Notes: generated by a model from the sequence alone, not told the origin. Shown: positions 7,645-14,960, counted from the stretch's first letter. The stretch is DNA of 16,348 bases from Actinomycetes bacterium (GCA_021808425.1 JAKBBS010000065.1:1-16348); one strand, 5' to 3'. Numbers and translations: made by a program.

Positions 7645-7756
7645 GCCACCATCATGGCCTCTGCCCGGGCAGCGGCGTCACTTTGCACAGGGAAGCTCGC
7701 CTCAGAGCCTCGTCAAGGGCATGGAGGATTTCCTCGACGGTTGCCGAGCGTACTTC

Positions 7757-8167
7757 CTAGCTTTCGCTCAATCGTCGACCTGTGACCGAGTCGGCCTGGA
7801 TCGCCACCCAGTGGCCCTTATCCCCGGGAACCCATGGTTCGAGTTTGAGGTCGCGCAATGATTCGGAGTAGCTGTCCAACGCGTGAGTGATCTCGATGGC
7901 GACCCCTTGCACGATCACGCTCCAACCTGTGCGGTTAGCCTCGTCGACTCCGTCGATCTCGAATGCAACCCGGCCGAATCCGGCCCCCTCCAGCTTCTTT
8001 CCTGGTTCAGTCCGAAACACCACTGTGTCGTCTTCGAGCGTGTAGTTCACGGGAAAAATGAAGGGCTGGTTGTCGACTATGCCGGCCACGCGGCCCACGC
8101 GGCCTTCGGCTAGGAGCGCCGTGCACTCATCGCTGCAAAGCTCCTCGTACGATCGTTCAGGGCCCAT
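7757..8167 (-). CDS. Pyridoxamine 5'-phosphate oxidase-like flavin split-barrel protein
   Basis: This is a 136-residue protein of the PNPOx-like split beta-barrel superfamily, which binds FMN or F420. Visible family segments are GRVGRVA (22-28), FPVNY (38-42), FRTEPGKKL (51-59), VAFEIDGVD (67-75), TGWSVIVQG (80-88) and the closing VTGRRL (128-133). The substrate is unknown and PLP synthesis is unlikely for this short branch. As I recall, the mycobacterial DosR regulon also includes PNPOx-like members (Rv3129, Rv0080), so its position between a DevS-like kinase and a DevR-like regulator fits. The ATG at 8167 lies 6 bases after a TATACT -10 element, suggesting a leaderless mRNA. The frame continues open for another 34 codons after its TAG stop. 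Confidence 0.85.
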   Translation of the reverse strand: MGPERSYEELCSDECTALLAEGRVGRVAGIVDNQPFIFPVNYTLEDDTVVFRTEPGKKLEGAGFGRVAFEIDGVDEANRTGWSVIVQGVAIEITHALDSYSESLRDLKLEPWVPGDKGHWVAIQADSVTGRRLSES

Positions 8168-8173
8168 AGGGCC

Positions 8174-8179
8174 AGTATA
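8174..8179 (-). promoter_or_regulatory. -10 element (TATACT) of a probably leaderless split-barrel gene
   Basis: The minus strand reads TATACT, then 6 bases, then ATG at 8167. This is the expected spacing for transcription starting at the A of the start codon. No good -35 is seen, which would fit a promoter needing an activator. Confidence 0.5.
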
Positions 8180-8252
8180 TGCCGTAGCTCCATTTGCCCG
8201 ACGCTCCGATATGAGGCTTGCCGGCCGTGGATCGAAACGTGCTGGTCGTTCA

Positions 8253-8266
8253 GAGGCAAAAGGCCC
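8253..8266. promoter_or_regulatory. DosR/DevR-box-like site 3
   Basis: The plus strand reads GAGGCAAAAGGCCC (minus GGGCCTTTTGCCTC), about 10 of 14 matches to GGGACTWWAGTCCC. Aligned with sites 1 and 2 it gives the local consensus GRGSCRAAAGKCMY. Its centre is about 45 bases before the regulator ATG at 8305 and 92 before the split-barrel start, so it is better placed to control the regulator. It lies largely within the palindrome at 8254-8274. Confidence 0.4.
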
Positions 8267-8274
8267 TTATGCCT
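8254..8274. repeat. Near-perfect 21-base palindrome in the divergent promoter region
   Basis: The left arm AGGCA-A-AAGG and the right arm CCTT-A-TGCCT are reverse complements around one central C, with a single mismatched pair. It lies 30 bases upstream of the response-regulator ATG. Its symmetry suggests a dimeric DNA-binding site, possibly for the NarL-type regulator itself. Confidence 0.6.
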
Positions 8275-8304
8275 GGGTTCTCCCGCATGCCAAACTAATG
8301 AGCG

Positions 8305-8988
8305 ATGACAGACGACGCCCACCGCAGAGATACCGACGCTCAGACCCGCGTCTTCCTCCTCGACGACCACGAGTTGGTGAGGCGCGGCATTCGCGACCTG
8401 CTGTGGACAGACAAGTCGATGGTTGTGGTAGGCGAAGCGGCGACCGCTCAGGAGGCGTTGGAGAAGATCCCTCGCAGCAAACCCGACGTGGCCGTGCTGG
8501 ACGTCCGCCTGGGCGAGGGAGCTAGTGGCATCGAGGTGTGCCGAGACATCCGCTCGGACAATCCAAACGTCAAGTGCATCATGCTCACTAGCTTCTCCGA
8601 CGACGACGCCTTGTTTGCATCAATCATGGCGGGCGCGTCGGGCTTCGTGCTGAAGCAGATCCGCGGCGGCGACCTGGTCACTGCCATCCGGCGGGTTGCG
8701 GCGGGCGAGAGCCTGCTGGACAGCGCCGTCACGGCACGGGTCTTGGACCGGTTGCGAAACCCTCCCGAGGAGCCCGACGACCTTCGAGATCTCACCGCCC
8801 AGGAGCGGCGGATACTAGATCTCATCTCCGAGGGGCTCACGAACCGGCAGATCGCCGAAGCGATGTTCCTCGCTGAGAAGACGATCAAGAACTACGTGTC
8901 CCACCTGCTCGCCAAACTAGGGATGTCGAGACGTTCGGAGGCCGCCGCATATGCCGCCCGGCTAGCCGAACAACGCCGGCACCGTTAA
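8305..8988 (+). CDS. devR: NarL/FixJ-type response regulator, DevR/DosR-like
   Basis: This is a 227-residue two-domain regulator. In the receiver, the acidic pair is Asp20-Asp21 (LLDDHELVRRG), the phospho-acceptor is Asp66 (VAVLDVRLG), the switch residue is Thr95 and the conserved Lys is Lys117. The LuxR-type HTH spans about 163-208. The segment AEKTIKNYVSHLLAKLGM differs by very few residues from the recognition region of M. tuberculosis DosR, and the N-terminal half is also close, so I call it DevR/DosR-like. It has about 10 extra N-terminal residues. It is divergent from the split-barrel gene and the kinase, and box 3 with its palindrome lies before it, which fits autoregulation. Its TAA overlaps the stop of the convergent receiver gene. 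Confidence 0.9.
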   Translation: MTDDAHRRDTDAQTRVFLLDDHELVRRGIRDLLWTDKSMVVVGEAATAQEALEKIPRSKPDVAVLDVRLGEGASGIEVCRDIRSDNPNVKCIMLTSFSDDDALFASIMAGASGFVLKQIRGGDLVTAIRRVAAGESLLDSAVTARVLDRLRNPPEEPDDLRDLTAQERRILDLISEGLTNRQIAEAMFLAEKTIKNYVSHLLAKLGMSRRSEAAAYAARLAEQRRHR

Positions 8989-9419
8989 CTGCTGGCTAAG
9001 AGAGCCCGGGGACCATAGCGACCCGACCGGCTGGCTTCGTATGCCCGTACGATCCGCTCGGCGGTCTCGTCGAGGTTCTCAGGAATAAGCAGGTAGTCGG
9101 CCGCGCCTTCGGCCTCGACGGCGTGGCGCAGGTAGACCGCATCGTGTTCACTCACAACCACGACAGGAGGCGACGGGTGCCTTCTTCTCAGGTCGGAGAT
9201 AACCCCGAGGATCCCAAGCCCTCGGAGCGACAGGTCGAGCACAGCCACGTCGAAGCGAAGCGGCGCAGCGACGACCGCCTCGCCGTCGGCGCCGTCGGCG
9301 ACGACACGAAATCGCCCGTCGTCAGACAGCGACCTCCCGAGGAGGGAACGCAACTGGGCGTCGTTCGATCCGATGACGACCCTGATGTGAGCAGGCGAGC
9401 GTCGTTCCGTGTTCGACAT
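8985..9419 (-). CDS. Stand-alone, atypical receiver-domain protein
   Basis: This is a 144-residue CheY-like receiver with no output domain. The phospho-acceptor is kept as Asp62 (DVAVLDLSLRG), but the acidic pair is reduced to Asn19-Asp20 (GSND). The switch Thr is Ser (VVVVSEHD). The conserved Lys appears replaced: YLLIPENLDE sits where receivers normally read YLLKP. It may be a phosphate sink, a phosphorylation-independent partner of the DevR-like protein, or a decoy. The stop codons of this gene and devR overlap within TTAA at 8985-8988. Two DosR-box-like sites lie upstream of the ATG at 9419, so it may be a target of the neighbouring regulator. Confidence 0.82.
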   Translation of the reverse strand: MSNTERRSPAHIRVVIGSNDAQLRSLLGRSLSDDGRFRVVADGADGEAVVAAPLRFDVAVLDLSLRGLGILGVISDLRRRHPSPPVVVVSEHDAVYLRHAVEAEGAADYLLIPENLDETAERIVRAYEASRSGRYGPRALLASS

Positions 9420-9442
9420 AGGTCAATTCTCGTTCTCCATCG

Positions 9443-9456
9443 GGGACTCCTGCCCG
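9443..9456. promoter_or_regulatory. DosR/DevR-box-like site 4 (weaker)
   Basis: The plus strand reads GGGACTCCTGCCCG; its complement CGGGCAGGAGTCCC matches the consensus from sites 1-3 at 11 of 14 positions. It lies 24-37 bases before the receiver-gene ATG and 35 bases centre to centre from site 2. DosR promoters often carry two boxes. Confidence 0.35.
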
Positions 9457-9477
9457 AGCCGAGAGTTACGATAAGCA

Positions 9478-9491
9478 GAGCCGAAAGTCAC
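9478..9491. promoter_or_regulatory. DosR/DevR-box-like site 2
   Basis: The plus strand reads GAGCCGAAAGTCAC (minus GTGACTTTCGGCTC). It shares the 10-base core GCCGAAAGTC with site 1 and lies about 65 bases upstream of the receiver-gene start. This 161-base gap (9420-9580) holds no gene; its other notable content is site 4 and a T-rich run around 9503-9510. Confidence 0.5.
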
Positions 9492-9580
9492 AGACCTGAC
9501 GAATTTTTTATGCCGCGCGGGATGGAGAGATCCGGCAGTACTCGTGACCGGGGAACCCGAAGCCTCTGGCTATTTTGCGG

Positions 9581-9982
9581 TTAACCCAGAGCCCCCGGGG
9601 CGAGCTCAGACAGCGCCTCGTCGATGAGGCGGCTCGCCTCGTCGGCGATCGGCTTCAGCTTCGGGTTGGCTGTGACGCTGGCCATGATGGCAGGGTCCAT
9701 GGCGTCGACGATGACACCGGGTCCGGCGCCACGCACGACGACATTGCAAGGCAGCAGGGCCCCTATCTCCCGCTCGGCTTCGATCGCCCGGCTGGCCAGG
9801 CCCGGGTTGCAAGCGCCGATTATGAGGTATGGCTCCATCTTGTAGCCGATCTTTTCGTCCAAGGTAGCACGCACGTCGATCTCGCTAAGGGTGCCGAACC
9901 CTCTGGCTTTCAGGGCTGCTTTCACTATAGGGACGGCCTCGTCATAACCGATGTCCAGCTTGATCGTCTTTGTGTAGTTCAT
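9581..9982 (-). CDS. DUF302 domain protein
   Basis: This 133-residue cytoplasmic protein belongs to the DUF302 family, whose function is not established. It has the two-cysteine form of the family: IIGACNPGLASRAIEAE with Cys58 and IGALLPCNVVV with Cys79, followed by VDAMDPAIM around residues 92-100. The paired cysteines and the conserved Glu70 between them could form a metal or thiol site, which is inference. The ATG at 9982 has AAGGAG 6 bases upstream. It is on the same strand as the MMPL transporter with a 102-base gap, so it may be a distal member of that transcript or have its own promoter. I saw no DosR-like box in its upstream gap. Confidence 0.85.
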   Translation of the reverse strand: MNYTKTIKLDIGYDEAVPIVKAALKARGFGTLSEIDVRATLDEKIGYKMEPYLIIGACNPGLASRAIEAEREIGALLPCNVVVRGAGPGVIVDAMDPAIMASVTANPKLKPIADEASRLIDEALSELAPGALG

Positions 9983-10084
9983 TGGCTTCTCCTTGGTTGG
10001 TGTCTCAGGCTCTAGCCGGACTGGCTTCGCTCCGCACTGCTTTGCCTCAGCGGTGGTGCTGGTAGTTGGCTGATCCGGGCGTTA

Positions 10085-12277
10085 TCAATGGGCGAAATGG
10101 ACGTTGGGCAGAACCCGGTTGAGCCAGGAAGGGCGATACCACATGTGGTGGCGCCCCAGGCGGAGCAGAACCGGAAGTAACACGAGTCGAACGACGAGGG
10201 CGTCGAGGGCGACAGCTACAGCGAGGATGACGCCCATTTCTTTCGGGGCGAGCGGACCTGAGAGGGCGAAAGTCAAGAACACGGCGATCATCACCGCCGC
10301 CGCGGATATGACGACCCGGCCCGACGTACCGACCGACCCGGTCATGGCGTGTTCAGCGTCGGGATGGGTTTCGTAGCGCTCCTTTGCGGCGGACAGCAAG
10401 AAGAGGGTGTAGTCCATCGCTACACCGAAGACCATAGCCCCGAAGAACAGCGGCCCCCATGCGTCGACGAAGCCTTGCGGCGTGAAGTTGAGCAAGCCGG
10501 ACAGATAGCCGTCCTGGAAGATGAGCCGGGCGATCCCGAACGCCCCGGCGACTGACAGTCCCGTCACCACTACGCCAGCCAAGGCAACGAGCGGGGCGCC
10601 GAGCGCCACGAGAAGCAGTAGGAAACCTATAGCAGCGAGCACACCGAACACCAAAGGGGTCCGACTGGCAAGCGCGTGCTGCAGGTCGAAGTTCTCAGCT
10701 GCTGCTCCTCCCACGAGGCTACCTGCGGGCAGGGTGCGCCGGATGAGGTCGATGGTCGACCCGGTTGCCGGAGTTGACGGCCCGGAGGTAGGCACGACCT
10801 GGTCGAGCGTCCAGCCGCCCGACGTCGGCCCGGGCATCGTTGCCGCCACGCCAGGAGTGCGCGACAAGACGGCTAGGGCAGCGTCTTGTCTGGAGGCCGG
10901 GACTACGACTTGAAGGGTACCCGGGGCCCCAGGCCCGAACGCCTGGGTGACCTGGTTGTAGCCGATGCGGGCGTTTGCCGAGGCTGGGATAATGGTGATC
11001 GACGGCATCGAGGTACGCAGTCCGATGACGGGAGCAGCCGCCAGGCCGAGAACGACCAGCGCTGCCAGCCCGGCCGGCAGGGGGTGCCGCCAGACCGCGC
11101 GCCCCCAGGAGTGGAGCTGTTGCTCCAGTTTGTAGCCGTGCGGTTGGTCCGGCGATCGGCCCCGGCCGGCGAGGACGCGGCCGGAGTCGATGCGAGTGCC
11201 AAGCTTGCCCAACACGGCTGGGAGCAGAGTGAGGGTCGCGGCCAGGACGGAGATCACGGCGAGCATGATCCCGAGTGCCATGGAACGAAAGGCGGGACTG
11301 GGCACGAGAAGGATAGCGGCAAGGGATGCGAGGACGGTCAGGGCGGAAAAAGCAACAGCCTTGCCGGCGGTGGCCATTGTTTCGGCAACAGACGCGGTCG
11401 CCACCGCACGATCTCCGGGGATGGCGTTTCGGCGGTGCATGGCGCCCCGGAAACGCACGACCAGGAACAGGGCGTAATCGATGCCAAGGGCCAACGCGAA
11501 CATGAGCGCGAAGTTCAGCGCCCATATGGACACGGGGGCGATCTTGTCAGCCAGCACGAGGGCACCGGCAGCGACAAGCAGTCCGGCCATTGTCAGCATG
11601 AGGGGTAGGCCGGCCGCGACCAGGCTGCCGAAGGCGACGGCCAGGATCGCAATGGTGACTGGCCATGACAGCATCTCAGAGCGCATCATCGCCGAATGGT
11701 TTACAGAGTTGAAGTTCGCCCAAAGGGCGCTGTCACCGGTGAGCGTAGCGCTCACGGTGCCTTTCCCGGCACGGCCTATCGGGCCAGCCAAGTGCTCGGC
11801 TGCCGTTACCATGGCGTTCGAGCCGACCGCGGCGCCGGCTGTGATAATCCCGGTCCGTCCGTCAGACGAAATTGACACCCCTGGCTGCGGTTCGACCACG
11901 GCGGAAACTGCCGGATCAGCCCGCAAAAGGCTTGTGACCTTGGCTATGACACTTCGGGCGGCCGGGTCGGAACTGATCGGGCCGGCGCGGTCGACCACGA
12001 CGACCTGCAGGGCGCTTGCACCGAGGCCGTGGAAGTCCCGCTGGATCACGTTGCGGGCTGCGACCGACTGCGATGTCGAATCCTGCCAGCCCGCCCCCGC
12101 TAGAACGGACTGGACACGGGGGGCGAAAAATCCGAAGGCGACGATTACCACGGCCCAGGCCAGTAGCACGATCCGCAGATGCGTGGCAGTCCAGGTCCCG
12201 AGTCGGTACATCAAGCCCGGTTCGTTCGGCTCCGAACGATTTGTCGGCGGCCGGGTAGAAACTTCGGCGACGCTCAT
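10085..12277 (-). CDS. MMPL/RND-family membrane transporter
   Basis: This 730-residue protein has the MMPL layout: one N-terminal membrane helix (about 34-52), a large external domain (about 55-200), a helix cluster (about 203-350), then the same pattern repeated in the C-terminal half. The Asp-Tyr pairs expected of the proton relay in MmpL3-like transporters are present in both halves: Asp267-Tyr268 (ALGIDYALFLVVRFR) and Asp622-Tyr623 (GVAMDYTLFLL). MMPL proteins export lipids, siderophores or hydrophobic compounds using the proton gradient; the substrate here is unknown. Its ATG at 12277 overlaps the stop of the arsR-type gene in an ATGA, so the repressor and transporter are co-translated. 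Large plus-strand frames across it are shadows. Confidence 0.92.
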   Translation of the reverse strand: MSVAEVSTRPPTNRSEPNEPGLMYRLGTWTATHLRIVLLAWAVVIVAFGFFAPRVQSVLAGAGWQDSTSQSVAARNVIQRDFHGLGASALQVVVVDRAGPISSDPAARSVIAKVTSLLRADPAVSAVVEPQPGVSISSDGRTGIITAGAAVGSNAMVTAAEHLAGPIGRAGKGTVSATLTGDSALWANFNSVNHSAMMRSEMLSWPVTIAILAVAFGSLVAAGLPLMLTMAGLLVAAGALVLADKIAPVSIWALNFALMFALALGIDYALFLVVRFRGAMHRRNAIPGDRAVATASVAETMATAGKAVAFSALTVLASLAAILLVPSPAFRSMALGIMLAVISVLAATLTLLPAVLGKLGTRIDSGRVLAGRGRSPDQPHGYKLEQQLHSWGRAVWRHPLPAGLAALVVLGLAAAPVIGLRTSMPSITIIPASANARIGYNQVTQAFGPGAPGTLQVVVPASRQDAALAVLSRTPGVAATMPGPTSGGWTLDQVVPTSGPSTPATGSTIDLIRRTLPAGSLVGGAAAENFDLQHALASRTPLVFGVLAAIGFLLLLVALGAPLVALAGVVVTGLSVAGAFGIARLIFQDGYLSGLLNFTPQGFVDAWGPLFFGAMVFGVAMDYTLFLLSAAKERYETHPDAEHAMTGSVGTSGRVVISAAAVMIAVFLTFALSGPLAPKEMGVILAVAVALDALVVRLVLLPVLLRLGRHHMWYRPSWLNRVLPNVHFAH

Positions 12278-12660
12278 CGGTGATCGACTCTCTGTGTCAA
12301 ATCAGCGCCGTTTGTGATGTCGGCGGGTAGAAGGGCATCCAGTTCGGCTACCCGGCGGCGGAGGCTTCCGCAGACCATCTCGCACAGTTCGAACAGGTCT
12401 GGATCGGCGATCGAGTAGTAGGCTTTATTGCCTTCCTTTGCGCGCCTCACGAGGCCTTCCTCGAGCAGCATCCCCATGTGTTTGGACAGGTTCTGCTGGG
12501 AGGCTCCGGTGGCTCTCTGAAGGTCGGCCCCCATCGCCGGGCCGTCGCGCAACGCGTCGAGGACATGGATTCGCGTCGGCTCGCTCAGCACCCTGAAGCG
12601 GTGGGCGATCAACTCGACTAGGGCGTCGGGAAGCGGTTTAGGCAAACTCACGTCCGCCAC
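12274..12660 (-). CDS. ArsR-family winged-helix repressor
   Basis: This is a 128-residue ArsR/SmtB-type regulator. The winged helix covers about residues 20-85: FRVLSEPTRIHVLDAL, then the recognition helix GASQQNLSKHMGMLLEEGLV, then the wing RRAKEGNKAYYSIAD. Cys93 and Cys97 (ELCEMVC) in the C-terminal helix could sense metal or thiol oxidation, but the classic ELCVC motif of the recognition helix is absent. The start is GTG at 12660 with AAAGG about 7 bases before it; GTG at 12651 is an alternative. It overlaps the MMPL gene by four bases and probably represses its own operon through the dyad at 12674-12698. Confidence 0.88.
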   Translation of the reverse strand: MADVSLPKPLPDALVELIAHRFRVLSEPTRIHVLDALRDGPAMGADLQRATGASQQNLSKHMGMLLEEGLVRRAKEGNKAYYSIADPDLFELCEMVCGSLRRRVAELDALLPADITNGADLTQRVDHR

Positions 12661-12673
12661 ATTACACCTTTCA

Positions 12674-12698
12674 ACAACTGTTTAGTTGTGATAGTTGT
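12674..12698. promoter_or_regulatory. Likely operator of the ArsR-type repressor
   Basis: ACAACT (12674-12679) and AGTTGT (12684-12689) form a perfect 6-bp inverted repeat around GTTT, and a third copy AGTTGT follows at 12693-12698. It begins 14 bases upstream of the repressor's GTG and lies in the 174-base gap to the divergent DUF255 gene, so it could also affect that gene. The rest of this gap holds a short GAAGGG/CCCTTC dyad at 12729-12741. Confidence 0.6.
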
Positions 12699-12834
12699 CA
12701 CCCAGCTACTTGGAACAAGGTCCTCAAGGAAGGGGCCCTTCATGCGTCATGACGCGCCAGACTGGGAAGATGAGCGAAGTAGGCCTGAGAAAGGCGTCTA
12801 CAGCGGCAGACAGTGGCAGGCTGGGAGGCCGGAA

Positions 12835-14874
12835 ATGAACCGCCTGGCCCAGGAAACAAGCCCCTACCTACGCCAGCACGCCGAGAATCCGGTGGACTGG
12901 TACCCGTGGGGCGACGAGGCGTTCGAAGCGGCGAGAACCAGGGACGTGCCCATCCTGCTCTCCGTCGGGTACTCGGCCTGCCACTGGTGCCACGTGATGG
13001 CCCACGAGTGCTTCGAGGACGGAGAAGTAGCCGCCAAGATGAACGACCTCATGGTCAACGTCAAAGTTGACCGCGAGGAACGCCCCGACGTCGACAGCGT
13101 CTACATGGACGCCGTGCAGGCCATCACCGGCTCCGGGGGCTGGCCTATGACCGTGTTCCTCACACCCGACGCTCGACCGTTCCACGGCGGAACTTACTTC
13201 CCGAAAGCGCAGTTCCTTGCGCTCCTCGACAGAGTCGGGGAACTTTGGGCGAACCAGCGCGCCGAGCTCGACGATGCGGCCACGCATCTCGCTGAAGCGG
13301 TCCGCGCGCAAACTTCGCTTCCTTCGGCGAGCTGGGCCGCCGGCGGAGACCCGGCCGCCGGATCCGACCCGACGCTGCTTGAGCGTACCGGGGAAGCGCT
13401 CCTAGCCCGATTCGACCCGGACTGGGGCGGTTTCGCCAGAGCGCCAAAGTTCCCGCAGCCCCCGATGCTCGAGGCGCTCTTGCAGGCAGCCGTCGCTACA
13501 GGCAGGCCTGACATGATGGCCGCGGTCACCACGACCCTCGACGCCATGGCCGCGGGCGGGATCTACGACCATCTCGGCGGTGGGTTCGCCCGGTACTCGA
13601 CGGAGCGCACCTGGCTGGTACCCCACTTCGAGAAGATGCTCTACGACAACGCGCTACTCGCACGCGTCTACCTACACGCATGGCAGGCGACGGGGCGCCC
13701 CGCATACCTTCAGGTGCTGCGCGAAACGCTCAACTATTTGATGTCATCTCCCGTCCGCCTCCCCGGAGGTGGGTTCGCGTCGGCTGAGGACGCTGACAGC
13801 GACGGCATGGAAGGCAAGTTCTACTTGTGGGATCTCGGCGAAGTCGACGAGGTAGCCGGGCGCGAAACGGCCGACTGGTACGGAGTAACACAGTCCGGGA
13901 ATTGGGAGGGGGCGAACATTCTCCATCGGCCCCGCAAGCACGCCCGCTCAGACGGGACAGGTGAGGTGCTGTGGCCGTCCGCCGGCGATTGGCTTAAGCG
14001 ACCCACGACTGTAGAGGAGGGCCGCAGGAGGCTCTTGGAGCGCCGGAACTCGAGGAACCGGCCGGGGCTCGATGACAAAGTGCTCACAGAGTGGAACGCG
14101 ATGGCGGTTGCGGCCCTCGCGGAGTGCGCTGCGGCAACCGCCGACGTGAAGATACTCGCTGAAGCGGAGCTCGCAGCGACCTTCCTTCTCGCCAACTCAC
14201 GCAACGACGACGGTCGTTGGATGCGCAGCTGGCAGAACGGGACGGCTCGACACACTGCGTTCGCATCCGATTACGCTTGGCTCGTCGAGGCATTCACACG
14301 ATTGGGGGAGGCAACGGGGCGCAGCCGATGGTTCGCCGAGGCCCGCCAGGTCGCTCACGGCCTCGTGGATCTGTTCTGGGACTACGAGCGTCGGGCGTTT
14401 GCCACCTCGGGAGTCGACGCGGAGCGCCTGATCGCGGCACCCCTCGACGTCAACGACGGAGCGCTCCCCTCGGCGAACTCCGTCGCGGCTATTTCATTGT
14501 TGCGCCTCGGCGCAATCACCGGCGACACCCGCCTGTCGGATCTGGCAAGGACATTGATCGACTCGATGGGGCCGGCGCTCGACAAATCTCCGATGTCTTT
14601 TTCCGGGATGGTAAGCGCCGCATCCCTGGCCGGGCGCGGCATTACCGAGATTGTGATCTCCGGGTCACGTCCGGACCTGCTCGCTTCGCTGCGAGGCCAA
14701 TATGTCCCTTCGGCGGTCGTCGTTTGGGGCGAACCTTTCGACACGCCCCTATGGGAAGGCCGCGTCGACGAGGACCGCGACGGCCGCGCCTACGTCTGTC
14801 GCGACTACGCTTGTCGGGTACCGGCCAGCGACGCATCGACGCTTTCAAACCAGCTGGCCGACTTGAACGGGTAG
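12835..14874 (+). CDS. DUF255 thioredoxin-fold protein (YyaL / SSP411-like)
   Basis: This 679-residue protein has an N-terminal DUF255 thioredoxin-like domain (about 1-165) and a long alpha-helical barrel resembling an (alpha/alpha)6 glycosidase fold. Diagnostic segments are NRLAQETSPYLRQHAENPVDW at the start (written here in full as its 21-residue block minus the initial Met is residues 2-22), the active-site-like ACHWCHVM with Cys49 and Cys52, DREERPDVD, and GGWPMTVFLTP. The molecular function of the family is unsettled. Start choice: the frame opens at 12688, but the ATG at 12835 has GGGAGG 7 bases upstream and coincides with the conserved family N-terminus. It is divergent from the ArsR-type repressor. 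Confidence 0.93.
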   Translation: MNRLAQETSPYLRQHAENPVDWYPWGDEAFEAARTRDVPILLSVGYSACHWCHVMAHECFEDGEVAAKMNDLMVNVKVDREERPDVDSVYMDAVQAITGSGGWPMTVFLTPDARPFHGGTYFPKAQFLALLDRVGELWANQRAELDDAATHLAEAVRAQTSLPSASWAAGGDPAAGSDPTLLERTGEALLARFDPDWGGFARAPKFPQPPMLEALLQAAVATGRPDMMAAVTTTLDAMAAGGIYDHLGGGFARYSTERTWLVPHFEKMLYDNALLARVYLHAWQATGRPAYLQVLRETLNYLMSSPVRLPGGGFASAEDADSDGMEGKFYLWDLGEVDEVAGRETADWYGVTQSGNWEGANILHRPRKHARSDGTGEVLWPSAGDWLKRPTTVEEGRRRLLERRNSRNRPGLDDKVLTEWNAMAVAALAECAAATADVKILAEAELAATFLLANSRNDDGRWMRSWQNGTARHTAFASDYAWLVEAFTRLGEATGRSRWFAEARQVAHGLVDLFWDYERRAFATSGVDAERLIAAPLDVNDGALPSANSVAAISLLRLGAITGDTRLSDLARTLIDSMGPALDKSPMSFSGMVSAASLAGRGITEIVISGSRPDLLASLRGQYVPSAVVVWGEPFDTPLWEGRVDEDRDGRAYVCRDYACRVPASDASTLSNQLADLNG

Positions 14875-14960
14875 ACCATCCACCAAACACGACGACGCAG
14901 GGACAAGTATTAGATCTCGTGACTTCTGCAATCGCAACCGACCGGCTGTTGATCTCCAGC

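Noticed and set aside
8160..8173. GGGCCCATAGGGCC as a fifth DosR-like box
   Set aside because: It scores about 10 of 14 but sits across the split-barrel start codon, where an activator site is not expected, and its symmetry centre is shifted. It is treated only as a GC dyad.
10886..12317. Long plus-strand open frames (240 and 278 codons) across the MMPL gene
   Set aside because: They are shadows of the MMPL gene, without start signals and with Ala/Arg/Thr-rich or Gly/Asp/Gln-rich composition.
14217..14960. 248-codon upstream extension of the DuOB-like protein
   Set aside because: It lies in another frame inside the DUF255 gene and has an Arg/Pro-rich, non-protein-like composition. Only the part from 14919 or 14961 looks coding.
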